Shown here: positions 1-8,697 of the stretch, one piece after another | Layout: every line of letters starts with the position of its first letter | How positions within the stretch are numbered: the first letter of the stretch is position 1 | Notes under the pieces: model-generated | What the model was told of the DNA's origin: nothing | The model's database searches: none | The model's input: the letters and a program-made list of their open reading frames with translations, nothing else | Made by a program: the position numbers and the translations under genes | NCBI RefSeq assembly: GCF_900169275.1 | Contig: NZ_FXZC01000008.1 | Coordinates: 1-64,000 of the forward strand | DNA length: 64,000 nucleotides | Reading direction: 5' to 3' | From: Brevibacterium casei CIP 102111 | Lineage (GTDB): Bacteria > Actinomycetota > Actinomycetes > Actinomycetales > Brevibacteriaceae

Positions 1-79
1 GCCGAGTCCAGCGCTCAAGCTGCTCCCGCTCCTCATCCGTCAGGATCAGTTCGGCCTTGGGTCGTCCAGTTCGCGCCAT
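1..79 (-). CDS. IS630-family transposase, N-terminal fragment cut by the window edge
   Basis: The ATG at 79-77 opens a frame reading MARTGRPKAELILTDEER, then EQLERWTR, to the edge. This matches the usual start of IS630-type transposases (MARTGRP, then a hydrophobic LTxEER stretch leading into a helix-turn-helix). The catalytic DDE part lies outside the window, so it cannot be said whether the element is intact. The 44 bases between this start and the end of orn should hold the end of the insertion sequence; I could not define its terminal repeat from one end. IS630 elements insert at TA, and a TA occurs at 90-91 and again in the orn stop codon (CTAG). Confidence 0.7.
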   Translation of the reverse strand, partial: MARTGRPKAELILTDEEREQLERWTR

Positions 80-123
80 ACTCCAATCCTACAACTTACA
101 GACCGAATTTAAGGCGCAGGACA

Positions 124-777
124 CTAGGCCCCCGCCGCCGAACCGGGTGCCGTCGAGGCATCGGACTCATCGTCGGCGGAGAAGGCGGCGACCACCTCGG
201 CGGCGATCGCCTTCGCCTCATCCGAGGTCGGACCAGCGGAGGAGAAGACGGCGCGACGGTAGTAGGCGAGTTCGACGATCGAATCGCGGATGTCTCCGAG
301 CGCACGATGTCCGCCGCGCTTCTCCGGCGCCTGGAAGTACGCGCGCGGGAACCACTGCTTGGCGAGCTCCTTGACCGAGGAGACGTCGATGATCCGGTAG
401 TGGAGGTAGTCGACGAGCTCGGGCATCTGCTTGCTGAGGAACACCTTGTCCGTGCCCACCGAGTTCCCGCCCAACGGCGCCTTCCCGGCCTCCTTGACAT
501 GCGACTTCACATAGTCGAGGACCTGGGCCTGGGCGTCGGCGACGGTCGTTCCCGCATCGAGTTCGGTGATGAGGCCCGAGGAGGTGTGCATCTGGGTGAC
601 GAAGTCATTCATGTTCTCCAGCGCCTGCGCCGAGGGCCGGATGACGATGTCGACGCCCTCGTCCAGGGGCCTCAGTTCGAAGTCGGTGACGATCGCGGCG
701 ATCTCGATCAGTTCGTCGCGCGCCTCGTCGAGGCCGGTCATTTCGCAGTCGATCCACACAATTCTGTCGTTGCTCAC
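124..777 (-). CDS. orn: Oligoribonuclease (3'-5' exonuclease, DEDDh family)
   Basis: Degrades 2-5 nt RNA leftovers (nanoRNA, including pGpG) to mononucleotides in the cytoplasm. The DEDDh residues are visible: D10 and E12 in WIDCEMTG, D110 in GTDKVF, and H157 and D162 in GGHRALGDIRDS. At 217 aa it is about 35 residues longer than the E. coli enzyme; the extra part is an Ala/Ser/Asp-rich low-complexity tail after position ~185. The GTG start at 777 is preceded by TAAGCT, six bases and then the start codon, which fits a leaderless transcript. The gene ends 44 bp from the IS630 fragment. Identification is firm. Confidence 0.96.
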   Translation of the reverse strand: MSNDRIVWIDCEMTGLDEARDELIEIAAIVTDFELRPLDEGVDIVIRPSAQALENMNDFVTQMHTSSGLITELDAGTTVADAQAQVLDYVKSHVKEAGKAPLGGNSVGTDKVFLSKQMPELVDYLHYRIIDVSSVKELAKQWFPRAYFQAPEKRGGHRALGDIRDSIVELAYYRRAVFSSAGPTSDEAKAIAAEVVAAFSADDESDASTAPGSAAGA

Positions 778-783
778 CCTGCA

Positions 784-789
784 AGCTTA
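784..789 (-). promoter_or_regulatory. -10 box of orn (leaderless)
   Basis: TAAGCT on the minus strand is followed by six bases and the GTG start at 777, so the predicted +1 is the first base of the start codon. There is no Shine-Dalgarno sequence in between. Confidence 0.6.
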
Positions 790-877
790 TACGTCGCCCT
801 CACCCGAGAGCCCTGCGGTGGTGTGGGCGACGACACACGCTGAGTGCATCCGCAGAGCCCGTCCCAGCTCAGTGGCC

Positions 878-883
878 TAAACT
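878..883 (+). promoter_or_regulatory. -10 box of the 947 operon
   Basis: TAAACT lies about 60 bases before the GTG at 947. A Shine-Dalgarno-like GAGGAGAAGG (930-939) lies in the resulting leader. No good -35 is evident. Confidence 0.45.
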
Positions 884-946
884 TGTGCTGTCGTCTGCCC
901 ACACGGGCGGACAAGGATATTCGCGAGTTGAGGAGAAGGTTCCCGC

Positions 947-2566
947 GTGCGTTACACACTGGCTGTGATTCTCATGGTGGTGGGTGTCGTCGTCGCCGGC
1001 CTCGGTCTGCTGCAGAAGACCCTGTGGGCCCCGGACGACACGATCACCGCCACGACGCAGATCGACGGCTCGGCACCCGCCGTCGTCGTCGACCCGGGGA
1101 TGCTCAATCTCTACGAGACCCCGGCGACGCTCACCGCTGAGGGCACCGGCGACTTGACGATCGCCCAGGCCCCGATCGAGAGCATCGACGCGTGGATCGG
1201 TGACTCGGCCGCCGCGCGCATCACCGGCCTCGCCTCCGAGGGCGGCCTCACCGTCGAACCCAAGGACGGCGCCGAAGAGGTGCCCAACCCCGCCGGGGCC
1301 GACCTGTGGGAGGCGGAGACGACCGGCAGCGGCACCGTGAGCCTCGACTGGGACGCCGAGGCGAACCGCACCGGGTTCCTCATCGCCGGCTCCGGACAGC
1401 CGGGCGAGGTGAGCTCGGTGACCCTGTCATGGCCGAGCAATGCGGCGACTCCGTGGGCGATCCCGCTGATGATCGGCGGCGGCGTGATCTTCCTCATCGG
1501 GCTCGTCCTCCTCTTCCTCGGGCGCCGCACCGCCAAGCGCGAAGCCGACCGGCGTCAGGCCCGCCAGGACCGTCGTCGCAAACTCGCCGAATACGGCACC
1601 GCCTTCGCCATCGTCCCCGTGCTCGCGCTCAGCGCGTGCGGACCTGAAGAGCTGCCGAAGCCCGAACCCTCGGCCGCGCCGACGACCCCGATGGCCGGGG
1701 TGAGCAGCACGCAGGCCGAGCGCATCCTCGGTGCCGTCGCCGACGGTGTCGCCGCCGCCGACAAGGACCTCGATGCGAAGGCGCTCGAGGAGCGGGCGAC
1801 CGGCCCCGCCCTCGACCAGCGCGGGGCCGCCTACGCGGTGAAGAAGAAAGTCAAGGACCACGACCTTCCCCCGGCCGTGGCCGCCGACGACATCGTCGTC
1901 AACTACACCGCCGCCACCGACACCTGGCCGCGGGTCACCAGCCTCATCACTTCGGCCGGCGATGCCACTCAGCTCCTCGTCCTCACCCAGGAGGATCCGC
2001 GCTCGGACTACAAGCTGTGGTCGCAGACGCGTCTCGTCCCCGGCACCGAGCTGCCGGAGATCGCCGACGCCCGGCAGGGCTCGCCGCTGCTCGACGCCGA
2101 GGCGGACGGGTATGCGAAGACCCCGAAGCAGACCATCGCCGACTACGCGAAGGCGCTCGGATCGGGTGCCGACTCGAAGGAGGCGAAGAGCTTCGAAGCC
2201 GACGACTTCGCGAAGTCGATCTGGGCCAACCAGAAAGAGCAGCGCAAGAGCGCCGAGGCGGGCAAGGCGAGCGTGAAGTTCTCCTACGATCCGGGCAACC
2301 AGATCGTCGCACAGGGCACTGCCGGCGACGCCGCAGTCGTCACCGGCGTCATCGAGGCGACGTCGACGATCACACCCCAGTCCGAAGGAGGACGGACCGG
2401 TACGCTGACGCTGAGCACCCCGCAGAAGGAGCTCACCGGAGAGTCGAGCACCCAGAAGCCGGTGTCGACCTCGACGTATCAGGTGCTCACGTTCCTCGTG
2501 CCGAAGGACGGCAAGGTCCGACTCATCGGCGGACTCGAAACCCTCAGCGGAGCCAAGCTCGGCTGA
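947..2566 (+). CDS. Membrane-anchored protein with internal lipobox-like segment (unknown function)
   Basis: I do not recognise a named family. The 539-aa chain has an N-terminal membrane segment (about 3-24), an extracytoplasmic domain to about 165, a second membrane segment (about 168-190), an Arg/Lys-rich stretch (about 192-215), a third hydrophobic run ending in ALSACG (about 219-231), and a long Ala/Thr-rich extracytoplasmic domain. The third run looks like a lipoprotein signal peptide (basic n-region, hydrophobic core, LSAC lipobox) in the middle of the chain. Start is GTG 947 with GAGGAGAAGG upstream. The gene two places downstream (3509-5305) has the same layout, so the two are likely paralogues that act together, perhaps in an envelope complex. 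That role is inferred only from topology. Confidence 0.75.
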   Translation: MRYTLAVILMVVGVVVAGLGLLQKTLWAPDDTITATTQIDGSAPAVVVDPGMLNLYETPATLTAEGTGDLTIAQAPIESIDAWIGDSAAARITGLASEGGLTVEPKDGAEEVPNPAGADLWEAETTGSGTVSLDWDAEANRTGFLIAGSGQPGEVSSVTLSWPSNAATPWAIPLMIGGGVIFLIGLVLLFLGRRTAKREADRRQARQDRRRKLAEYGTAFAIVPVLALSACGPEELPKPEPSAAPTTPMAGVSSTQAERILGAVADGVAAADKDLDAKALEERATGPALDQRGAAYAVKKKVKDHDLPPAVAADDIVVNYTAATDTWPRVTSLITSAGDATQLLVLTQEDPRSDYKLWSQTRLVPGTELPEIADARQGSPLLDAEADGYAKTPKQTIADYAKALGSGADSKEAKSFEADDFAKSIWANQKEQRKSAEAGKASVKFSYDPGNQIVAQGTAGDAAVVTGVIEATSTITPQSEGGRTGTLTLSTPQKELTGESSTQKPVSTSTYQVLTFLVPKDGKVRLIGGLETLSGAKLG

Positions 2567-2588
2567 CCAGCCACCAGAAGGAGATCCC

Positions 2589-3512
2589 GTGTCACTCGAT
2601 CCCACACAGGACGCCGGCCCCCAGGAGGGGCTCGACCTCTCCGCGGTCCGTAGCAGGAATCTGCCTGCCGACGAGCAGGGCGGCGCCGGCGATCCGAACG
2701 CCGTGCCGCTGCCCTCGCTCGTCCTCGACGTCGACGAAGCCGTCTTCAACGATGTCGTGGCACTGTCCGATCGCGTGCCCGTCGTCATCGACCTCGGATC
2801 CCCGGCCGCCCCGGAAAGCACCCAGCTCACCGCGGTTCTCGAACGCCTCATCTCCTCCTACGGCGGTCGCCTCGTGCTCGCGAAGGTCGACATCGACGCC
2901 AACCCGCGCCTCCAGCAGGCCTTCGGAGTCCAGGCGGCACCGACGGTCGTCGCCGTCATCAAGGGCCAGCCGGTTCCCCTGTTCCAGGGACCGCTGCCCG
3001 AGCCGCAGATCGCCGCGTACCTCGAGGAGCTCCTCAAACTCGCCGCTGAGAACGGGGTGAACGGCCGCGCCGTCGTCGGCGGTGCCGAGCCGGAGCCTGC
3101 GGGTCCGAAGCATCCGGAGGCCGAAGCCGCCCTGGCCGAGGGTGACTTCGACACCGCCGAGTCCCTGTTCAAGGCCGCGCTCGCGGAATCACCGGCCGAT
3201 GACGAGGCGAAGTTCGGCCTCGCCCGCGCAGGGTTGGGCCGTCGCCTCATCGACGCCGACCCGGCCGAGCTCATCGCCGCCGCCGACGCCGACCCGAAGG
3301 ACGTCGATGCCGCGATGGCCGCCGCCGACGCCCAGGTCGTCACCGGCGATCCCGCCGGTGCGTTCTCCCGGCTCATCTCCCTCATCCGCACGTCGACGGG
3401 AGACCAGAAGGAAGCCCTGCGCCTGCGGGTCCTCGACCTCTTCGAGATCGTCGGACCCGACGACCCGGCAGTGGCCAAAGCACGCACATCACTGATGAGG
3501 GCATTGTTCTGA
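2589..3512 (+). CDS. Thioredoxin-fold protein with TPR-like C-terminus (CnoX/YbbN-like)
   Basis: Cytoplasmic 307-aa protein. Residues about 45-150 look like a thioredoxin fold (VVIDLGSP, AKVDIDANPRLQQAFGVQAAPTVV with the cis-Pro motif), followed by a helical repeat region (about 170-305) resembling degenerate TPRs. The catalytic CxxC is absent: the expected place reads GSPAAPES, so it cannot be a thiol oxidoreductase of the usual type. This is the architecture of the CnoX/YbbN chaperone-like holdases. GTG start at 2589 has AAGGAG six bases upstream. It sits 22 bp after one membrane protein gene and overlaps the next, so the three are probably one operon. Confidence 0.85.
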   Translation: MSLDPTQDAGPQEGLDLSAVRSRNLPADEQGGAGDPNAVPLPSLVLDVDEAVFNDVVALSDRVPVVIDLGSPAAPESTQLTAVLERLISSYGGRLVLAKVDIDANPRLQQAFGVQAAPTVVAVIKGQPVPLFQGPLPEPQIAAYLEELLKLAAENGVNGRAVVGGAEPEPAGPKHPEAEAALAEGDFDTAESLFKAALAESPADDEAKFGLARAGLGRRLIDADPAELIAAADADPKDVDAAMAAADAQVVTGDPAGAFSRLISLIRTSTGDQKEALRLRVLDLFEIVGPDDPAVAKARTSLMRALF

Positions 3513-5305
3513 TCCAGATAGTCCGTCTCACCACAGCCATCCTGTTCGCGATCGCCGCGGCGATCCTCGCAGTGCTGGTCGGCTCCGCGCTGTCCGTCGT
3601 CGGCACCGACGAGGTCACGGAGACCGAGGCCTTCGAGGTCTCCGACGGGTCGTACGCCGTCGTCCTCGACCAGGCGGTCGTGCCGTACTCGGGCACCGAC
3701 GTCACCATCGAGGCCCGCAACTCGCAGGGCAAGGAACTGTTCCTCGGCACCGCCAACGGCGTCGACACCGACAGCTTCCTCGACGGTGTCTCGCAGGTCC
3801 AGATCAGCGACGTCGACTTCCCGGACCAGGCGACCCACCGGTCGCTGCCCGGCGATCCCGCCCCGGCAGCCGACATCGCCGGACGCGACTGGTGGACGAG
3901 CCGGGAGACCGGCCAGTCGGTGGCGAAGACCTTCGACCTCGACGCCGACCCGCAGATGCTCGTCATCGCCCCGGCGGCCGAGGGGGAGAACCTCGACGGC
4001 ACGACCGTGCAGCTGAAGATGCGCGTCGAGGGCGTGCTCGCCCTCAGCCTCATCGGACTCGCCGTCGCGATCATCTTCGCAGGCTTCTCCGCGTACTTCT
4101 TCCTCCGCTGGTGGAACGCGCGCATCCGGCCGCGGAAGAAGAAGGGCCCCGGCACGCCCAGCGACGAGGCGGGCGACGGGACCCGGGGCAGGACGAAGAC
4201 GACGATGACGGACAGGGCGAAGGCCGCGGTCAAGGGCCGCTCGAAGCCGGAATCGAAAGCGGACGCCGAACCGGAGACGCAGCCGGCGACCGACGTCGCA
4301 CCCCCGACCGAGGGAGAACCGCTTCGGCGACGCTCCCGGCGTGGTGCACGCACCCGCGCCGCCACGGCCCTGACCCTGACCACGGGACTGGCCCTGAGCG
4401 GATGCGCGGCGCTCCCCGTCGCCCAGCCTCACACCCCGAACGTCACCCCCTACGAGCGCACCGCGGTCCGCCCGGGCGAGGCCGGGGACTTCATGACCGC
4501 CTACACGGAGTCCCTCGACAAGATCCTCGCCGACAAGGGGGAAGGCCTCGAGTCGATCCAGGGTGCCCCGCTCATCGACCGCACCCGCGCGCAGATCCAG
4601 ATCGCGGAGAAGACGAAGCAGAAGCTGCGGGCGCCGAACTTCACCGAGGTCGTCGCCGGGGGACCGAGCTTCGAGCAGTACCCGATGTGGTTCTATGCCC
4701 TCGGCACCACCGATGGGGACGAGAAGCTCACCCAGGTCCAGCTCGCCACCCGCGAATCCGCGTCGACACAGCCGATCGTCCGCTCCGCCGTCTTCATCCC
4801 CGCCGATCAGGCGCCGACCCTCCTCGCCGACGCGAACGGCGCTGTCGAGGTCGCCCCGAAGGCGTTCTCGGAGTCGATGACCACCTCCGCCGATGAGGTC
4901 GCGTCCTACCTCGCCGACGGCAAGGCGGACAAGGTCAAGGGGCTCGACCAGGGCGGCTTCAAGTCCTTCCGGGACTACCTCGGCGGGCTGCGCGACAAGG
5001 ACTCCGGCTTCGACGAGGTGAATGCCGAGTGCAAGCCCTACACCGAGTTCGACTTCGCTTCGATGACGCTGACGACTGAACAGGGGGCGCTCGGCATGGG
5101 CGAGGTCCGCTGCACGCTGACGATCAAGGTTCCCGAGGACTACTCGCTCGACCTCGGTGACACGATCGAAGCGGTGAAGACGAACGACAAGGACGGCAAC
5201 ACCGTCAAGGTCGACACCGCACAGCCCTACGTCATCATGCAGAACGGTGAGGAGCTCACCGCCGTCGCCTCCGACTGGGACATCCTCTCCTCCCGGATCG
5301 AGTGA
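3509..5305 (+). CDS. Membrane protein with internal lipobox-like segment, paralogue of 947-2566; probable CTG start
   Basis: Function unknown. Layout: N-terminal membrane segment, extracytoplasmic domain, second membrane segment near 4045-4110, a basic stretch (RPRKKK and later RRRSRRGARTR), then a hydrophobic run ending in GLALSGCAAL near 4380-4410, then a large extracytoplasmic domain to the end. The first ordinary start in frame is GTG 3572, but it would cut the first membrane helix in half; the helix is complete if translation begins at CTG 3509. That CTG overlaps the TGA of the upstream gene (CTGA), and GAGG at 3497-3500 lies eight bases before it. About 598 aa from CTG, 577 aa from GTG. 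Confidence 0.7.
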   Translation: MIQIVRLTTAILFAIAAAILAVLVGSALSVVGTDEVTETEAFEVSDGSYAVVLDQAVVPYSGTDVTIEARNSQGKELFLGTANGVDTDSFLDGVSQVQISDVDFPDQATHRSLPGDPAPAADIAGRDWWTSRETGQSVAKTFDLDADPQMLVIAPAAEGENLDGTTVQLKMRVEGVLALSLIGLAVAIIFAGFSAYFFLRWWNARIRPRKKKGPGTPSDEAGDGTRGRTKTTMTDRAKAAVKGRSKPESKADAEPETQPATDVAPPTEGEPLRRRSRRGARTRAATALTLTTGLALSGCAALPVAQPHTPNVTPYERTAVRPGEAGDFMTAYTESLDKILADKGEGLESIQGAPLIDRTRAQIQIAEKTKQKLRAPNFTEVVAGGPSFEQYPMWFYALGTTDGDEKLTQVQLATRESASTQPIVRSAVFIPADQAPTLLADANGAVEVAPKAFSESMTTSADEVASYLADGKADKVKGLDQGGFKSFRDYLGGLRDKDSGFDEVNAECKPYTEFDFASMTLTTEQGALGMGEVRCTLTIKVPEDYSLDLGDTIEAVKTNDKDGNTVKVDTAQPYVIMQNGEELTAVASDWDILSSRIE

Positions 5306-5356
5306 GGTCGCGGGGCTCCGCAGCCGTAGGGCGGCGTGACCTCGCGGCCCTCGCGC

Positions 5357-5818
5357 TCAGCGGACTGCGGGGGCCTCTGCGCCGCGCACGCGTCTGCCCA
5401 CCCGGATGAGCCACCACAGGCCGATCACGGGGAGGACGAGGGGGATGAAGCCGTAGCCGATGCCGAAGCTCGACCACACCGAGGGCTTGGCGAAGTCCTC
5501 GGGGTGGGTGAAGCTGAGGATGCCGACGACGATGACGCCGGCGAACTCGATGAGGCATGCGGCGATCGCGATGCGGTGGGTGACACGGCTGCCGATGACG
5601 AAGCAGACGGTCGCGACGATGTAGACCAGCGCTGCGAAGACCGAGAGCGAATACGCGACCGGGGCGACGTCGAACTCGCGGATGACCTGGTAACCGGCCC
5701 GCGCGGTCGCCGAGAGCGCGAAGATCCCGTACACCGCGGTGAGCGCGCGCCCTGGACCCGAGTGCATCGCCGAGTACGGGGAACGCGGGGAGGGGCGGCG
5801 GATGGTGCCTCTGTTCAC
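5357..5818 (-). CDS. Small integral membrane protein (four predicted helices)
   Basis: Unknown function, about 153 aa, with four hydrophobic segments (AVYGIFALSATA, AYSLSVFAALVYIVAT, IAIAACLIEFAGVIVVGI, GFIPLVLPVIGLWWLI). I start it at GTG 5818, which overlaps the TGA of the preceding gene as GTGA; an internal ATG in the context AMHSGPG would give a shorter form. It is translationally coupled to the membrane protein upstream, and the two may form a complex. Confidence 0.75.
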   Translation of the reverse strand: MNRGTIRRPSPRSPYSAMHSGPGRALTAVYGIFALSATARAGYQVIREFDVAPVAYSLSVFAALVYIVATVCFVIGSRVTHRIAIAACLIEFAGVIVVGILSFTHPEDFAKPSVWSSFGIGYGFIPLVLPVIGLWWLIRVGRRVRGAEAPAVR

Positions 5819-6165
5819 AGCCAAATCTGGTCCATTCTCTCGATCATGACGATCACCGTCAGTCCTGCCGCGGCGAGCACGCCGGGACCCCACCGGGAGA
5901 GTTCGGCGAACGCCCAGAACCCGGCGAGGGCCATGACGAGGATCGCCGTGATGACGTAGCCGAAGTAGAGGAGCGGATCGACGTCGTGCGTGCCGCCGAA
6001 GGTGACGATGGAGACGACGAGTTCGACGATGAGGAGGAGCAGGAGGAGGGCCGCAACCCCGAGCAGGAGCTTCCCAGCCGGGCGGTTGCGGATCGTCTCG
6101 ACGATCGACCACACGGTGAGCACGGCCGCGACGGCGTAGAGCACGAGGGTGAGAACGGTGAACAC
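5815..6165 (-). CDS. Small integral membrane protein (four predicted helices)
   Basis: Unknown function. Hydrophobic helices: FTVLTLVLYAVAAVLTVWSI, LLLGVAALLLLLLIVELVVSIV, LYFGYVITAILVMALAGFW, and PGVLAAAGLTVIVMI. A longer frame begins at GTG 6183, but a -10 box (TAGACT, 6178-6173) lies inside that extension and points to leaderless initiation at GTG 6165, giving MFTVLTLV and 116 aa. First gene of a two-gene operon with 5357-5818. Confidence 0.75.
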   Translation of the reverse strand: MFTVLTLVLYAVAAVLTVWSIVETIRNRPAGKLLLGVAALLLLLLIVELVVSIVTFGGTHDVDPLLYFGYVITAILVMALAGFWAFAELSRWGPGVLAAAGLTVIVMIERMDQIWL

Positions 6166-6172
6166 CCGATCA

Positions 6173-6178
6173 AGTCTA
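6173..6178 (-). promoter_or_regulatory. -10 box of the small membrane protein operon (leaderless)
   Basis: TAGACT, then seven bases, then GTG at 6165. It falls inside the longer open frame, which argues for the shorter start. Confidence 0.5.
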
Positions 6179-6268
6179 GTCACCGCACCGGGCAGGCACC
6201 CACCCTCTCAGCCCGCGCTCACGGGTGAGATCGGGCACGGATCCTGGCCCGGGGAGCGGGCGTGGACC

Positions 6269-6274
6269 TAAAAT
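6269..6274 (+). promoter_or_regulatory. -10 box of the desulfurase-mnmA operon (leaderless)
   Basis: TAAAAT followed by seven bases and the GTG at 6282. The ATG at 6273 overlaps this box and would not be in the transcript. Confidence 0.55.
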
Positions 6275-6281
6275 GGTGCGC

Positions 6282-7493
6282 GTGCCGATCTACCTTGACC
6301 ACGCAGCGACTTCGCCGATGCCCCAGGCTGTGCTCGACGTCTACGCGACCGAGTTGAGCCGCCGGGCCAACCCCTCGGCGCTGCACGCCGTCGGCCAAGC
6401 AGCGCGGATGCGGCTCGAGACCGCCCGCGACGACATCGCCCGGGCACTCGGGGCCACGAGCTCCTCCGAGGTCGTCTTCACCTCCGGCGGCACGGAGGCC
6501 GACAACCTCGCCGTCAAGGGCCTCTACCTCTCCCGCAACGACGGCTCGTTCGCCTCGCCCACGCGCCCGCGCGTGCTCACCTCGGCGATCGAGCACCATG
6601 CGATCCTCGACTCGGTCGAGTGGCTGGAGTCCCTCGGCGCCGAGGTCGTCGTCCTTCCCGTCGACGCCGAGGGCCGACTCGACCTCGCCGCCGCCGAGGC
6701 GGAGCTGCGCCGCGACCCCGAGCGCACGGCACTGGTCACGGTCATGGCCGCGAACAACGAGATCGGCACGATCCAGCCGATCGCCGAGATCGGAGCAATC
6801 GCCCGCGAACTCGGCATCCCCTTCCACATCGACGCCGTCCAGGCGCTCGGGCAGATCCCGCTCGACTTCGCAGGCCTCGGGGCGAGCGCGATGACGATCA
6901 CCGCGCACAAGATCGGCGGCCCCGTCGGCATCGGTGCGCTCCTCCTTGACCGCACTGCCGCTCCGACCCCCGTCCTCCACGGCGGCGGACAGGAGCGGGG
7001 CGTGCGTTCGGGCACGCTCGACGTCGCCGGCGCGATCGCCTTCGCCGCCGCGGTCGACCTCGCCACGGCCGACCTCGGGGCCCGGGCGGCGGGATTCGCG
7101 CGGCTGCGCGACCGCCTCATCTCAGGCGTCGAGGAGACGATCGACGGCGCCCGCCTCTCCGGTCCCCGCGGGGATGGGCGGCTGCCCGCCAACGCCCACT
7201 TCACGTTCGCCGGCTGCGAAGGCGACTCGCTGCTCTTCGGCCTCGACGCCCGTGGGATCGCGACGTCGACCGGTTCGGCCTGCTCGGCCGGCGTCTCCCG
7301 TCCCTCCCACGTGCTCATGGCGTGCGGAATGGACGAAGATGTCGCCCGGTCGGCGCAGCGCTTCAGCCTCGGCCACGCATCGACGGAGGACGACGTCGAC
7401 GCCGTGCTCGCCGTCCTCCCCGAGGTCGTCGAGCAGGCTCGCCGGGCCGGAATGGTCTCGGCCACCCCACGATGGAAGCAGGAGAGCGCATGA
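6282..7493 (+). CDS. Cysteine desulfurase (NifS/IscS-like, class V aminotransferase fold)
   Basis: PLP enzyme taking sulfur from L-cysteine as an enzyme persulfide and passing it on. Visible: YLDHAATSP at the N-terminus, [11 protein letters not shown], the His of the IEHHAIL segment, the PLP lysine in TAHKIGGP, and the persulfide cysteine in STGSACSAG. It overlaps mnmA by four bases (ATGA), so its likely job is sulfur supply for tRNA 2-thiouridine synthesis. Possible starts are ATG 6273, GTG 6276 and GTG 6282; the promoter position favours 6282 (403 aa). General Fe-S assembly is the alternative role. Confidence 0.93.
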   Translation: MPIYLDHAATSPMPQAVLDVYATELSRRANPSALHAVGQAARMRLETARDDIARALGATSSSEVVFTSGGTEADNLAVKGLYLSRNDGSFASPTRPRVLTSAIEHHAILDSVEWLESLGAEVVVLPVDAEGRLDLAAAEAELRRDPERTALVTVMAANNEIGTIQPIAEIGAIARELGIPFHIDAVQALGQIPLDFAGLGASAMTITAHKIGGPVGIGALLLDRTAAPTPVLHGGGQERGVRSGTLDVAGAIAFAAAVDLATADLGARAAGFARLRDRLISGVEETIDGARLSGPRGDGRLPANAHFTFAGCEGDSLLFGLDARGIATSTGSACSAGVSRPSHVLMACGMDEDVARSAQRFSLGHASTEDDVDAVLAVLPEVVEQARRAGMVSATPRWKQESA

Positions 7494-8662
7494 GGGTGCT
7501 CGTCGCCATGTCCGGCGGAGTCGACTCCGCCGTCGCCGCCGCCCGAGCCGTCGATGCCGGCCACGAGGTCGTCGGCGTCCACCTCGCGCTGTCCCGGATG
7601 CCCGGCACCCTGCGCACCGGGTCGAGGGGCTGCTGCACAATCGAGGACTCCCGCGACGCCCACCGGGTGGCGGGCATGCTCGGCATCCCCTTCTACGTGT
7701 GGGACTTCTCCGAGCGGTTCAAGGAGGACATCGTCGATGACTTCATCGCCGAGTACGCCGCCGGCCGCACCCCGAACCCGTGCATGCGCTGCAACGAGCG
7801 GATCAAGTTCGCCGCCCTCCTCGACCGGGCCCTCGCGCTCGGCTTCGACCGGATCGCGACCGGCCACTACGCCGAGGTGGTCCGCGACGCCGAGGGCCGT
7901 CCCGAACTCCACCGGGGCGAGGATCTGCTCAAAGACCAGTCGTATGTCCTCGGCGTCCTCACCGGCGACCAGCTCGAGCACTGCTACTTCCCGATCGGGG
8001 CGAGTGCGTCGAAGGCCGATGTCCGCGCCGAGGCGGCCGAGCGCGGCTTCCCCGTGGCGAACAAACCCGACTCCTATGACATCTGCTTCATCCCCGACGG
8101 GGACACGAAGGCCTGGCTGTCCGACAAGATCCCCATGCGCCCGGGCCTGATCAAGGACGCCGGCGGCGAGGTGCTCGGTGAACACGACGGGGCGATGACG
8201 TTTACGATCGGCCAGCGCAAGGGACTCGGCATCGGCAAGCCCGCCGCCGACGGTCGGCCGCGCTTCGTCACCGGTCTCGACCCGGCGACGAACACCGTGA
8301 CCGTCGGCTCCCGTGAGGACCTCGCCGTGGGCCACCTCACCGGGATCCGCACCTCGTGGTGCGGACCGGCACCCGCCGACATCGGGTCGACGCCGGAGTC
8401 GGCGATCGACTGCGAGGTCCAGATCCGCGCCCATGCCGATCCCGTGCCCGCCCGGGCGTGGCTGGGCGAGGTCATCGCCGAGGTGCCCGCCCACGAAGCC
8501 GACGTGCCCGCTGCCCGGCCCGCCGGTCAGCTCCTCCACGTCGATGTCGGCGAGGAGCTCTCGGGAGTCGCACCGGGCCAGACGATGGTGATCTACCGGG
8601 GAACCCGAGTGCTCGGCCAGGCGACGATCGACGTCACGGCTCCCGACCGCCTCGGCGTGTGA
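7490..8662 (+). CDS. mnmA: tRNA-specific 2-thiouridylase MnmA
   Basis: Adenylates U34 of Lys, Glu and Gln tRNAs and inserts sulfur to give s2U. The PP-loop SGGVDS is at residues 8-13; the catalytic cysteines are C101 (NPCMRCN) and C199 (YDICFI), matching the spacing of the E. coli enzyme. The C-terminal beta-barrel ([12 protein letters not shown] onward) is complete; 390 aa is normal length. The start ATG overlaps the desulfurase stop, so the sulfur donor and the tRNA-modifying enzyme are co-translated. Confidence 0.96.
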   Translation: MRVLVAMSGGVDSAVAAARAVDAGHEVVGVHLALSRMPGTLRTGSRGCCTIEDSRDAHRVAGMLGIPFYVWDFSERFKEDIVDDFIAEYAAGRTPNPCMRCNERIKFAALLDRALALGFDRIATGHYAEVVRDAEGRPELHRGEDLLKDQSYVLGVLTGDQLEHCYFPIGASASKADVRAEAAERGFPVANKPDSYDICFIPDGDTKAWLSDKIPMRPGLIKDAGGEVLGEHDGAMTFTIGQRKGLGIGKPAADGRPRFVTGLDPATNTVTVGSREDLAVGHLTGIRTSWCGPAPADIGSTPESAIDCEVQIRAHADPVPARAWLGEVIAEVPAHEADVPAARPAGQLLHVDVGEELSGVAPGQTMVIYRGTRVLGQATIDVTAPDRLGV

Positions 8663-8691
8663 ATGAGGGGTCACGTGTCCGGGCCGGGCGG

Positions 8692-8697
8692 TAGCCT
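8692..8697 (+). promoter_or_regulatory. -10 box of the S9 peptidase gene (leaderless)
   Basis: TAGCCT, six bases, then ATG 8704. The predicted +1 is the A of the start codon. The GGGAGC between them is too close to serve as an ordinary ribosome site. Confidence 0.55.

Noticed and set aside
6524..8674. 716-codon minus-strand frame opposite the desulfurase and mnmA
   Set aside because: Crosses two well-supported genes; no family features.
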